Source: Qipengyuania sphaerica (GTDB lineage Bacteria > Pseudomonadota > Alphaproteobacteria > Sphingomonadales > Sphingomonadaceae). Taken from it: a stretch of DNA of 64,000 nucleotides. The DNA is taken from the NCBI RefSeq assembly GCF_019711595.1, contig NZ_JAIGNR010000002.1, positions 186,001 to 250,000 on the forward strand, in the 5' to 3' direction. The translations under genes and the position numbers were made by a program. Below are positions 17,534-26,054 of this stretch, piece after piece (position 1 is the stretch's first letter; each line of letters opens with the position of its first letter). The notes beneath the pieces were generated by a model. That model did not search any database, was not told where the DNA came from, and worked only from the letters and a program-made list of their open reading frames with translations.

Positions 17534-19060
17534 TTAGTTCATGGCTGCATATGCCTTCGCCAGGCCATCGACCGAAATCTTGCGGCCGGGTGCGAGTTCG
17601 AGGGCCTTGCGGAACGCCTCTGCCGCATCATTGGCTCGACCCTGCTCGAGCAAGTGCAGCCCCAGCATCTCATAGCTGGGCATGACCATCGGCGGGGGAC
17701 CGAACACTTCCGGCAGGTTCGCCTCGGCGGCACCGGCAGCTTCGAGCAAGGACAAGCCCCGCGAAGTATCGCCCGATGCAAGCGCGACTACCGCCTCGCC
17801 CTGCGAGAGCTGCCGCGTGACCCAGGGCATGATGTAGGTGTTGAGCGGCTGTTCGGCGGCCAGCGCGGCCTCGATGTCTTCGGCAATCGCACGCATCTCG
17901 CCAAGCGCTTCGGAAGCCGTTGCGATGTCGCTGCGGTTCGACAACAGCTTGGCAGTTGCCATGTCGAAGCGTGTGAGAAGGAAACCATCGCCCGTGATCG
18001 GCAGCTCCTCGGGCCAGTTGCCCGTCACCACGCCGTTCCAGAGGGCGATATTGCCGTAGCTCGAGGCAGCGCTGAAGCCGAGCTTCTGGTCGGAACCCCT
18101 CTCGATCGCGGCAATCGCCTGAAGGCGGCAGCGAGAAATGATATCGCTCGCATCCTTGCCTTGCTGCAGCTTCGAATAGACCAACCATTCGTTGTAGTGG
18201 CCGCAATCCGACGGCGGGCGTCCCGCCACAGCCCGTTGCCGGTCCACCACGGCATCGGCCAGCGTATTGGCTCTTTCCGATGCCTCCCAATCGCCCAGCG
18301 CGTGGAAAATGTGGCTGACCATGTGCTGTGCGTGGCCTGCATCGGGCGCGACGAGCGCATAGCGTTCGGCCATGCGCGCGCCGAGCGGGGCGTGGACCGG
18401 ATCGTCATAGGAATGGATCAGGTAATGCAGGATGCCGGGGTGCATTTCATGAGTCATGAACCCCGGTTCGAGAAGGCCCGCCGCCTCCATGTAAAGCGGG
18501 ATCTGGCGACCTCCATGTGCGGTACCGAGGATGGCGAGACCGGTAAAAGCGCGCGCGTCGATATCGGCGGGGTCGCTTGCCAAGAGGGCGCGCATCTTGG
18601 CCAGGTAGAGGAAATCGCGCTCTTCCTTCGTGCCTTTGCCATACAGCGTCTCCACTGCATCGAGCCACATCGCCTCGCGCTGCGTGCGGGTCTTGGCTAA
18701 GCGCCCTTCCCGCGTGCCGTCGAGCCTCGCGAGTACCTCCAGCGCCTTTTCGCGGTCCTGCTGTTCCCACAACGGGTGGTTGTAGGTCATCGCCTCGCCC
18801 CAATAGGCCATGACGAAATCCGGATCGGCAGCCTGCGCCTCGCGAAAGGCCTCGGCGGCCCGGTCGTATTCGAAATTATGCAGCAGGGCGAGGCCGCGCA
18901 GGAACGGTGCCTTTGCCGCTTCTTCCGCACTGATTTCCATGACCATGTATTCCGCGCCGACCTTGCCAGCCGCCTCGCTTGCCGCGTGGTCATGGCCGTC
19001 GTGAGCGTGGGCCGCCGTCGCCAGGGCGATTGCGAAAGGTGCGATGAGCCGGATCTTCAT
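17534..19060 (-). CDS. Exported TPR-like protein with conserved histidine motifs
   Basis: ATG 19060 follows GGGGAGAGA and gives 508 residues with a signal peptide ending ATAAHA. The mature N-terminus is His-rich (HAHDGHDHA). Helical TPR-like repeats follow (FLRGLALLHNFEYDRAAEAF, and EMLGLHLLEQGRANDAAEAF near the C-terminus). Between them are two His-rich motifs, MHPGILHYLIHSYDDPVHA (about residue 208) and AGHAQHMVSHIFHALG (about 242), which are more conserved-looking than scaffold helices and suggest metal or heme contact. It is the first gene of the set with the beta-helix protein and diheme cytochrome. The family is known only as TPR protein; the function is unknown. Confidence 0.82.
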   Translation of the reverse strand: MKIRLIAPFAIALATAAHAHDGHDHAASEAAGKVGAEYMVMEISAEEAAKAPFLRGLALLHNFEYDRAAEAFREAQAADPDFVMAYWGEAMTYNHPLWEQQDREKALEVLARLDGTREGRLAKTRTQREAMWLDAVETLYGKGTKEERDFLYLAKMRALLASDPADIDARAFTGLAILGTAHGGRQIPLYMEAAGLLEPGFMTHEMHPGILHYLIHSYDDPVHAPLGARMAERYALVAPDAGHAQHMVSHIFHALGDWEASERANTLADAVVDRQRAVAGRPPSDCGHYNEWLVYSKLQQGKDASDIISRCRLQAIAAIERGSDQKLGFSAASSYGNIALWNGVVTGNWPEELPITGDGFLLTRFDMATAKLLSNRSDIATASEALGEMRAIAEDIEAALAAEQPLNTYIMPWVTRQLSQGEAVVALASGDTSRGLSLLEAAGAAEANLPEVFGPPPMVMPSYEMLGLHLLEQGRANDAAEAFRKALELAPGRKISVDGLAKAYAAMN

Positions 19061-19121
19061 GATGTCTCTCCCCGTGGAGACCGCATCATGCCGTGCCACC
19101 TCAAGCTTGGGAAGGGCGTCC

Positions 19122-19463
19122 CTATCGCGCGGTGAAGGAGCAGATTGCGGCCGAGGTGCCGACGACCTCGATCAGCTCGACGTCCTCCACCGAGCGGATG
19201 CGCTCGAGGAATTCGACCGTCGAGGTGGGAACGCCCGCCTCGCGTTCGCGCTCGCCGATGCGCTCGAGCTCGCGCAATTGCGAGATGGTGAGGCGTTCGG
19301 AGAGGCGCGTTCCCATGCAGGCTGCGACAGGTTGCGGCACGCCGCGCTCGACCAGCGCAGTCTCGATCCGGCCCGCAGTGACCCGCTCGAAGCCGCCCAT
19401 CAGCCCCCAGACACCGATGCCGACCAGCGCCAGCAGCGCGATCCCGATCAAAACCTTGCGCAT
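19122..19463 (-). CDS. Small membrane-anchored protein, function unknown
   Basis: The 113-residue protein has one N-terminal transmembrane helix (VLIGIALLALVGIGVWGLMGG) and then a predicted exported domain of about 85 residues with three cysteines and a charged helical centre (RLTISQLRELERIGERERE). It starts 4 bases after the pntB stop, so it belongs to the transhydrogenase transcript. I do not recognise a family. Confidence 0.65.
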   Translation of the reverse strand: MRKVLIGIALLALVGIGVWGLMGGFERVTAGRIETALVERGVPQPVAACMGTRLSERLTISQLRELERIGEREREAGVPTSTVEFLERIRSVEDVELIEVVGTSAAICSFTAR

Positions 19464-19467
19464 GATG

Positions 19468-21084
19468 TCAGTCGAGCGCCTTCACGATTTCCTCGACCAT
19501 CTTCTTGGCATCGGACAGCAGCATCATCGTCTGGTCCATGTAGAAGACATCGTTGTCGACCCCGGCATAGCCGACGCCGCCCATGCTCCGCTTGATGAAG
19601 AAGACCTGCTTGGCCTTGTCCACGTCGAACACGGGCATGCCGTAGATGGGCGATGACTTGTCGGTCTTGGCTGCGGGGTTCACCACGTCGTTCGCGCCGA
19701 TGATGAAGGCGACATCGGCCTGCGCGAATTCGCTGTTGATGTCCTCCAGCTCGAAGACGTTTTCGTAAGGCACCTGCGCTTCGGCGAGGAGCACGTTCAT
19801 ATGCCCGGGCATGCGGCCTGCGACGGGGTGGATGGCGTATTTCACCTCCACGCCCTTCTCTTCCAGCATGTCGGCCATTTCGCGAAGCGCGTGCTGCGCC
19901 TGCGCCACCGCCATGCCGTAGCCGGGGATGATGATGACCTTTTCCGCCTGTTCGAGCATGAAGGCTGCGTCCGCCGCACTGCCCTGCTTGTAGGGGCGCT
20001 GCTCCTTCGCCTCGCCGCCGCCCGCGCTACTGTCGTCCGCACCGAAGCCACCCGCGATAACGCTGATGAAGCTGCGGTTCATCGCGCGGCACATGATGTA
20101 GCTCAGGATCGCGCCCGAGGAGCCGACCAGCGCACCTGTGATGATCATCGCCGTATTGCCGAGCGTGAAGCCCATCGCGGCGGCTGCCCAGCCCGAATAG
20201 GAGTTCAGCATCGAGACCACGACCGGCATGTCCGCCCCGCCGATGGGGATGATGAGGAGGAAGCCGATGAGGAAGGCCAGCACCGTCAGCGCAATGATCA
20301 GCGGCATGGTCTCGGCGGGGCCAGCCATGGCGAAAAGCGCGGTCAACACGATGATCGCCGCCAGCGTGCCGAGGTTGATGACATGCCGCGCAGGCAGCAG
20401 GATCGGTGAACCGCTCATGCGTCCGGAAAGCTTGGCAAAGGCGATGACCGAGCCCGAGAAGGTGATCGCCCCGATAGCGATGCCAAGGCCCATCTCGACC
20501 TTGGAGACCGCACCGATGCTGTCGCCCACCAGCAGGCCGAAGGCGCCCGGATTGAGATAGGCCGCCCAGCCCACCAGCACCGCGGCAAGGCCGACGAGCG
20601 AGTGGAATGCCGCGACCAGCTCGGGCATCGAGGTCATGGCGATGCGGCGGGCGATGGTGATGCCGATCACCGCGCCGATGGCGATGGCGACGAGGATTTC
20701 GCCGAAGGAAAATAAGTGAGAAGGGAAATCGACCTGACAGTCGACGATGATTCCGAAGCTTTCTGAGGATTGAGACTCTGGACACGGCTCGGAATTGAAC
20801 AGGCTTACGTGCGTCACCAGCGTCGTCACCACCGCGATCAGCATGCCCGCCATGCCGAAGCGGTTGCCCGTCCGACTCGTCGCGGGCGAGGACAGGCCGC
20901 GCAGCGCGAGGATGAAGAACACGCCCGACACGAGATAGGCGAGCGCCACCCACGGGTTCACTGGACCGTGAGCGATCTTCTCTATTGCGCGTACTTGGGT
21001 TGTGTACGGTACGGCCGCCGCTACCGCGTCCGCAGCAAAGGCCGCCACCGCCGCGAATGGCGTGACCAGGAGAAGGCGGTGCAT
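19468..21084 (-). CDS. pntB: NAD(P)(+) transhydrogenase subunit beta
   Basis: The 538-residue PntB starts at an ATG that overlaps the pntAb stop (TGATG); the same frame stays open for 35 codons further upstream but that part overlaps pntAb. The N-terminal half carries about nine proton-channel helices. The C-terminal domain III binds NADP(H), with the motif GYGMAVAQAQHAL (IIIPGYGMAVAQ) and GANDVVNPAAKTD. With PntAa and PntAb it couples proton re-entry to hydride transfer from NADH to NADP+ at the inner membrane. Confidence 0.96.
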   Translation of the reverse strand: MHRLLLVTPFAAVAAFAADAVAAAVPYTTQVRAIEKIAHGPVNPWVALAYLVSGVFFILALRGLSSPATSRTGNRFGMAGMLIAVVTTLVTHVSLFNSEPCPESQSSESFGIIVDCQVDFPSHLFSFGEILVAIAIGAVIGITIARRIAMTSMPELVAAFHSLVGLAAVLVGWAAYLNPGAFGLLVGDSIGAVSKVEMGLGIAIGAITFSGSVIAFAKLSGRMSGSPILLPARHVINLGTLAAIIVLTALFAMAGPAETMPLIIALTVLAFLIGFLLIIPIGGADMPVVVSMLNSYSGWAAAAMGFTLGNTAMIITGALVGSSGAILSYIMCRAMNRSFISVIAGGFGADDSSAGGGEAKEQRPYKQGSAADAAFMLEQAEKVIIIPGYGMAVAQAQHALREMADMLEEKGVEVKYAIHPVAGRMPGHMNVLLAEAQVPYENVFELEDINSEFAQADVAFIIGANDVVNPAAKTDKSSPIYGMPVFDVDKAKQVFFIKRSMGGVGYAGVDNDVFYMDQTMMLLSDAKKMVEEIVKALD

Positions 21085-21368
21085 CACTTCTTCTCCTTCT
21101 TCTTGTACATCGCGAGCATGCGCGCCGTCACCGCGAACCCGCCGAAGATGTTGACGCTGGCAAGCACGATGCCGAGCAGCCCAAGCCACTTCGCCCCTGC
21201 GACCTCAGCCGCCGCTGCCGCGATCAATGCGCCGACGATAATCACCGAGGAAATCGCATTGGTCACCGCCATCAGCGGCGTGTGCAGCGCGGGCGTGACC
21301 GACCAGACCACATAATAGCCGACGAAACACGCCAGCACGAAGATCGACAGGATCGAAATGAAGTCCAC
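21084..21368 (-). CDS. pntAb: NAD(P) transhydrogenase subunit alpha part 2 (membrane part)
   Basis: The 94-residue protein has three helices (FISILSIFVLACFVGYYVVW and two following) and the conserved stretch TPALHTPLMAVTNAISS of PntA domain II. In alphaproteobacteria PntA is split into a soluble PntAa and this small membrane PntAb. It starts with GTG at 21368, sharing one base with the stop of an unrelated lipoprotein gene that separates it from pntAa. Confidence 0.94.
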   Translation of the reverse strand: MDFISILSIFVLACFVGYYVVWSVTPALHTPLMAVTNAISSVIIVGALIAAAAAEVAGAKWLGLLGIVLASVNIFGGFAVTARMLAMYKKKEKK

Positions 21369-21796
21369 TAACCAGCCTCCCCAGCTGTCATATGTGCCGC
21401 GAGTGTTTCGAGGCGGATGACAAGCTCCATCGCTTGGTCAACCTGCGACCTAATGCTGTCTTCTGCATTGATCTGGTCCGGCATCGCACATTCGAGCACC
21501 ATCTGGCTCATCCGATAATCATAATCGGCTTGCGCGATCGCCAGATCCATGCCGCGCGCGCTTCCATCCAATCGGAAAACCAGATTGGCGAAGCGACTGT
21601 TGGGCGCATCATATAACCCAGTCAGGTCAGGCTCGGTCGAGTACGGACACGTTTGATCAAGCCTCATAAGAACTTGACCCGCGACGTGTCGGAATTCCGC
21701 TCCATCGCGCGCATCGGCTTCATTATAGGCAATAGTTTTTCCTGCATCCCCGCAGGAAGCTAAGAGCAAGGCGGGCATTAGGATCGCCAGCTTCAA
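21368..21796 (-). CDS. Putative lipoprotein inserted between pntAa and pntAb
   Basis: The 142-residue product has a short signal peptide and lipobox LLASC (Cys15), then a hydrophilic mostly helical domain with a second and third cysteine (QTCPYS, LECAMPD). It overlaps pntAa by four bases at its start and touches the pntAb start at its end, so it is fully embedded in the transhydrogenase operon and should be translated with it. The mature domain has no motif I recognise. Codon usage and GC look slightly lower than in the flanking pnt genes. Confidence 0.7.
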   Translation of the reverse strand: MKLAILMPALLLASCGDAGKTIAYNEADARDGAEFRHVAGQVLMRLDQTCPYSTEPDLTGLYDAPNSRFANLVFRLDGSARGMDLAIAQADYDYRMSQMVLECAMPDQINAEDSIRSQVDQAMELVIRLETLAAHMTAGEAG

Positions 21797-22914
21797 CCTG
21801 CCAGCCTCTCGTTAACGACCTTCCCACCTTGTGTCAGTCGCACGGCATCGCCGATTTCCTCGTCGAGTATCGGCTTGCACGCCTCCTTGTCCCAGAAGGC
21901 AGACAGGAAATTGAACAGATTGCGCGCGAACAAGGCCGAAGCGTCCGCCGCAAGATGTCCTGCGGTGTTCGAGTAGCCGACGATCTTCACGCCGTGCCTT
22001 TCGACCGTCTGGTCGGGCTTAGACCCTTCCACATTCCCGCCCTGCGCCACGGCGAGGTCGAAGATCACACTGCCCGCTTTCATCGTGGCGATCTGCGCGT
22101 CCGAAATCAGTTTCGGCGCGGGCCGCCCAGGGATCAGCGCGGTGGTGATGACGATGTCCTGCTTGGCGATGTGCGAACTCACCAGTTCGGCCTGTGCTTT
22201 CTGGTATTCCTCGCTCATCTCGGTGGCATAACCGCCAGAGCCTTCGCCCTCGATGCCCGCGACGTCCTCTACGAAGACCGGCTTGGCGCCAAGCGACTGG
22301 ATCTGTTCCTTGGTAGCACTGCGTACGTCGGTCGCGCTCACCTGCGCGCCGAGCCGCTTGGCCGTGGCAATCGCCTGCAGGCCCGCCACGCCCACGCCCA
22401 TGACGAAGACCTTGGCCGCCTGCACCGTGCCGGCAGCGGTCATCATCATCGGGAAGGCGCGGCCATACTCGTTGGCGGCGGTAAGCACCGCCTTGTAGCC
22501 GGCGAGGTTCGATTGGCTGGAGAGCACGTCCATGCTCTGCGCACGCGTGATGCGCGGCATGAATTCCATCGAAAGCGCTTCGAAGCCGGCCTTGGCATAG
22601 GCCTCGACCAGCTCGCCATTACGGAAGGGATCGAAGGTTGCCGCGACCCATGCGCCCGGCTTGGCCCCTGCCAGCGCCGCCACATCGGGCGCCTGTACGC
22701 CGAGCACGATGTCCGCGCCCTCGACCGTCTTCGCTTCAGGGGCGACTTCTGCGCCAGCTTCGCGGTAGGCCTCGTCGGTGATCGAGGCGGTAAGCCCCGC
22801 CCCTTCCTCGACTGCAACCGTGGCACCCAGCGCGGCGAATTTCTTCACCGTTTCGGGCGTGATGGCGACCCGGCTTTCGCCGGCTGCCCGCTCCCTCAGT
22901 ACCGCGATCCGCAA
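21793..22914 (-). CDS. pntAa: NAD(P) transhydrogenase subunit alpha part 1
   Basis: The 373-residue soluble domain I of PntA resembles alanine dehydrogenase; the NAD-binding motif is VMGVGVAGLQAIATAKRLGA (about residues 171-190). The start is taken as TTG at 22914 because it begins the conserved sequence MRIAVLRERAAGESRVAITP and sits 7 bases behind the oxidase subunit stop. It donates hydride from NADH to domain III in PntB. Confidence 0.94.
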   Translation of the reverse strand: MRIAVLRERAAGESRVAITPETVKKFAALGATVAVEEGAGLTASITDEAYREAGAEVAPEAKTVEGADIVLGVQAPDVAALAGAKPGAWVAATFDPFRNGELVEAYAKAGFEALSMEFMPRITRAQSMDVLSSQSNLAGYKAVLTAANEYGRAFPMMMTAAGTVQAAKVFVMGVGVAGLQAIATAKRLGAQVSATDVRSATKEQIQSLGAKPVFVEDVAGIEGEGSGGYATEMSEEYQKAQAELVSSHIAKQDIVITTALIPGRPAPKLISDAQIATMKAGSVIFDLAVAQGGNVEGSKPDQTVERHGVKIVGYSNTAGHLAADASALFARNLFNFLSAFWDKEACKPILDEEIGDAVRLTQGGKVVNERLAG

Positions 22915-22921
22915 AGGGCGC

Positions 22922-23047
22922 TTAGCTCGAGATCAGGACGACGACGACAGCGGTGATCACCGCGAGCAGGGGAATGGTCCACTTGAGCATGGCGATGAAG
23001 GAGCCGTAGGTTTTCTCATGCGCCTTGCGGTCGTTGGCGGATTCCAT
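22922..23047 (-). CDS. aa3-type cytochrome c oxidase subunit IV (CoxIV, bacterial)
   Basis: The 41-residue single-helix protein starts with ATG at 23047 behind AAGGGTAA. The pattern of a charged N-terminus ending HEKTYGSFIAMLKW and one C-terminal helix is that of the small bacterial aa3 oxidase subunit IV (CoxIV_bact2 type). It sits 7 bases upstream of pntAa, an arrangement common in Erythrobacteraceae. The other oxidase genes are not in this window. Confidence 0.85.
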   Translation of the reverse strand: MESANDRKAHEKTYGSFIAMLKWTIPLLAVITAVVVVLISS

Positions 23048-23256
23048 GTTCGTATTACCCTTGAGTTTGGTCTGACTGTTGGGGCGAGGGTCTATAATGC
23101 ACTTCGCCAATCGACAAGGGCATTGGACCAAGGTTCCCCAAACCCGCTCCGGCACCGCAAATCGCCCTTAATCGCCCCTTTACCCATTTGCGCTAGCGTT
23201 TCCGCCAAGATGCGCATGCCATTTCCGGCCCTTGCGCAAGATGGAGCAGACGCGCG

Positions 23257-24675
23257 ATGGCAACAGACGACAGCCGCCTGTTGATGCTGGTCGACGACGA
23301 ACCCGCGCAGGCGCGGGTCATTTCCTCGCTCGCCAACCGCGAGGGGTGGCGCTCGCTCGTGGTCGAAAGCTGCGAGGCGGCGCTCGAAACGCTCAAATCC
23401 GCCGACGGGCTGGACGTCGACACCATCCTGATCGACGGGCGCGTGCCAGGCGAAAACTCGTGCGAATTCATCCGCCAGGTCAAGGTAGAGAAGCCCGATG
23501 CCTCGGTCATCATGCTCACGGCCAGCACCTCGCCGCTGCTCGCGGTCGAGGCGATGCGTGCAGGCGCGAACGATTATGTCATCAAGCCCGTCGCGCCCGA
23601 AAGGCTCTCGGTAGCGCTGAAGGGCACGACACGGCTTGCCGCCGCCGTGCGAGACGAATTGCAGCCGCTTTCCGAAAAACTCTCCCCCATCCTCGAATTC
23701 GATGCGATGGTCGGGACCGATACGCATTTCCGCACCGCGCTCGCCAAGGCCGCCACCGCCGCGCGCGGGCATGGCCACGTGCTGGTCGAGGGCGAGAGCG
23801 GGACGGGCAAGGAAATGCTGATGCAGGCCATCCAGCATTCCTCCAGCCGCGCCAAGGCCCCCACCCGCCTCGTCAATTGCGAGGGCCTGCCGCACAACAC
23901 GCTCGAATCCATGCTGTTCGGCCACGAAAAGGGCGCCTTTGCGGGCGCCTTCGACCGGCAGGAAGGCGCGTTGGCTGCCTGCGATACGGGTACGCTGCTG
24001 CTCGACGGGATCGACACGCTCGAACGCGATATCCAGGAACGGCTCGCCGAAGTGCTGGAAAGCGGCATCGTGCGTCCGACCGGCGCAGCGCACGGGTTCA
24101 AGATCGACGTGCGGATCATCGCCGCAAGCGACCGCCCGCTCGCATACCAGGTCGAGGACGGCCACTTCTCGCCCGAGCTCTACGAGAAGCTCTCGGCAAC
24201 GCGCATCATCCTTCCGCCCCTGCGCGAGCGACCGGGCGATATCCCTGCCCTCACCCGCTATTTCCTCTCCGAAATTGGCGAGATCGAAGGGCTGAGCAAA
24301 CATTCGATCGCCGACAGCGGACTGTCGCTGCTCGAGGCCTATGACTGGCCGGGCAATGTCCGCCAGTTGCAGACCGTGCTGTTCCGCGCCTGCGTCCACG
24401 AACAGCGCGAGGCACTCACCGCGCACAGCTTCCCGCACTTGAACGAACTGCTCGGCGATGCCGACCGGGGCGAGAGCCGGGCACGCGGGCTCGGAGTGCT
24501 GCTGTACGAAGACGACGGCAACATCCGCGCGCTGGAAGATATCGAGGCCGACATCATCCGCCTCGCCATCGGCCATTATCGCGGCAAGATGACCGAAGTC
24601 GCCCGCCGCCTAGGCATCGGCCGCTCGACGCTCTACCGCAAGCTGAACGAACTCGGCATCGACAACGCCGCGTGA
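23257..24675 (+). CDS. NtrC-type response regulator with altered AAA+ catalytic residues
   Basis: The 472-residue protein has a receiver domain (1-125; acceptor Asp60 in LIDGRVPG, Lys110), an AAA+ sigma-54 activator-like domain (about 145-390) and a Fis-type helix-turn-helix (VARRLGIGRSTLYRKLNEL). Walker A GESGTGKE (179-186) is intact. Four key positions differ from functional activators such as PspF: the GAFTGA loop reads GAFAGA (Ala229), the Walker B Glu is Gly (LLLDGID, Gly251), and the two arginine-finger positions are Ser305 (FSPEL) and Lys311 (YEKL). It may therefore bind DNA and ATP without sigma-54-type remodelling. A small membrane protein gene overlaps its stop. Confidence 0.9.
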   Translation: MATDDSRLLMLVDDEPAQARVISSLANREGWRSLVVESCEAALETLKSADGLDVDTILIDGRVPGENSCEFIRQVKVEKPDASVIMLTASTSPLLAVEAMRAGANDYVIKPVAPERLSVALKGTTRLAAAVRDELQPLSEKLSPILEFDAMVGTDTHFRTALAKAATAARGHGHVLVEGESGTGKEMLMQAIQHSSSRAKAPTRLVNCEGLPHNTLESMLFGHEKGAFAGAFDRQEGALAACDTGTLLLDGIDTLERDIQERLAEVLESGIVRPTGAAHGFKIDVRIIAASDRPLAYQVEDGHFSPELYEKLSATRIILPPLRERPGDIPALTRYFLSEIGEIEGLSKHSIADSGLSLLEAYDWPGNVRQLQTVLFRACVHEQREALTAHSFPHLNELLGDADRGESRARGLGVLLYEDDGNIRALEDIEADIIRLAIGHYRGKMTEVARRLGIGRSTLYRKLNELGIDNAA

Positions 24676-25118
24676 TGGATTTTGGACTGTACTTCAAGCG
24701 GTTCATATTCCGCATGGGGGTGATCTTCACCCTCGCCTGCTCGATCTTCGTGGTCGGCAAGATTTACAACTTCATCAATCCTCCCTCGGCCAATGCGGCG
24801 CCCCGCACGGCTGCCGAGGCAATGGCTTCCGCGCCCCGGCTCGACGCCTCGCTGTTCGATTCCCGAATGCAGGTCGCTCTCACCCAGTGGCGGGCCTCGG
24901 GCAAATACGAGGGCAGCGATACCGACGGCGCGCGGATGCAGTTTCCCTCGCCCGATGGACCGGTCGTGCTGTCGCGAAGCGATGTTGCCGGGCTCAACAC
25001 GCTCTATCGCCGTATGACTCCGGGCACCGGAAATGTGGCCTCTCGCGAAGAGCAATTCGAGGATTTCCAGCGCGAGAACCTCGATGCGAACGGCTGGGGC
25101 AACGATACGGGCTACTGA
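24675..25118 (+). CDS. Single-pass membrane protein coupled to the NtrC-type regulator
   Basis: The ATG at 24675 overlaps the regulator stop (TGATG); a GTG lies one codon upstream. The 147-residue product has one helix near the N-terminus (MGVIFTLACSIFVVGKIYNF) and an exported domain of about 110 residues, polar and without cysteines, ending NANGWGNDTGY-like. No family is recognised. The overlap suggests translational coupling and a possible functional link with the regulator. Confidence 0.7.
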   Translation: MDFGLYFKRFIFRMGVIFTLACSIFVVGKIYNFINPPSANAAPRTAAEAMASAPRLDASLFDSRMQVALTQWRASGKYEGSDTDGARMQFPSPDGPVVLSRSDVAGLNTLYRRMTPGTGNVASREEQFEDFQRENLDANGWGNDTGY

Positions 25119-25274
25119 GCCCTACCGGTGGACACTGTCCCGCATCCTGTGTAGCGAAGACAGGCAATCGAGGAGCAAGTCAGGTGAACTAAGGCCACCG
25201 CCACGGCGGATATGATACAATGGCGGGACCATGCGTCCCGATCTGCCTCACCTGATTTTTCCGAAAGACTTCCC

Positions 25275-26054
25275 ATGCAAAAACTGAACGACACGCTCTG
25301 CGTGGTAACCGGCGGTGCGCGCGGCATCGGCAAGGCCGTGTGCGCGGCATTCCTAGCTGAAGGCGCGCGCGTCGTGCTGACCGATATCGACGAGGACGAG
25401 GGCAGGAAAGCTGCCGAAGAACTGGGCTGCGATTGGCACCGGCTCGATGTGGCAAGCGAGGCGGAGTGGGACGCGCTGGCCCAAGCCTTCCCCGCCATCG
25501 ACGTGCTCGTCAACAACGCCGGGATCACCGGCTTCGAGGACGGTCCCGCGCAACACGATCCGGAGAATGCGAGCCTTGCCGAATGGCACCGCGTCCATGC
25601 GGTCAACACCGACGGCTGCTTCCTCGGCTGCCGCTATGCGCTGCGGGCGATGAGGGCGAAAGGCAAGGGATCGATCATCAACATGTCCTCGCGCTCGGGC
25701 CTCGTCGGCATTCCCGGCGCGGCGGCCTATGCGGCGAGCAAGGCGGCTATCCGCAACCACAGCAAGTCGGTCGCGCTCTATGCCGCGCAGAACGGCTGGG
25801 CGATCCGCTGCAATTCGATCCATCCCGCAGCGATCCTGACCGAAATCTGGGAGCCCATGCTGGGCGACGGGCCCGACCGCGATGCCAAGATGGCCGCGCT
25901 GGTCGCGGACACGCCGCTGAAGCGCTTCGGCACGGTGGAGGAGGTCGCGTCGCTCTGCGTCTACCTCGCCTCGCCGGAAAGCGGCTACATGACCGGCGCG
26001 GAACTGACGCTCGACGGAGGACTGCTGGCAGGCAGCGCCGCTTCGCCCGGCTAG
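25275..26054 (+). CDS. SDR-family NAD(P)-dependent oxidoreductase
   Basis: Taken from the ATG at 25275 the protein has 259 residues, the usual classical SDR length; the frame is open 63 bases further up. Motifs: TGGARGIG (cofactor), NNAG, catalytic Ser in NMSSRSG, YAASKAA (Tyr-x3-Lys), and the C-terminal [12 protein letters not shown]. The acidic residue after the second strand (LTDIDED) favours NAD(H). It resembles 3-oxoacyl-ACP/3-hydroxybutyrate/2,5-dichlorodiol-type dehydrogenases; the substrate is not determined. It is convergent with folP and the stops overlap by 4 bases. Confidence 0.9.
   Translation: MQKLNDTLCVVTGGARGIGKAVCAAFLAEGARVVLTDIDEDEGRKAAEELGCDWHRLDVASEAEWDALAQAFPAIDVLVNNAGITGFEDGPAQHDPENASLAEWHRVHAVNTDGCFLGCRYALRAMRAKGKGSIINMSSRSGLVGIPGAAAYAASKAAIRNHSKSVALYAAQNGWAIRCNSIHPAAILTEIWEPMLGDGPDRDAKMAALVADTPLKRFGTVEEVASLCVYLASPESGYMTGAELTLDGGLLAGSAASPG

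Noticed and set aside
23092..24576. 494-codon open frame on the minus strand
   Set aside because: Antisense to the NtrC-type regulator, with repetitive low-complexity translation.
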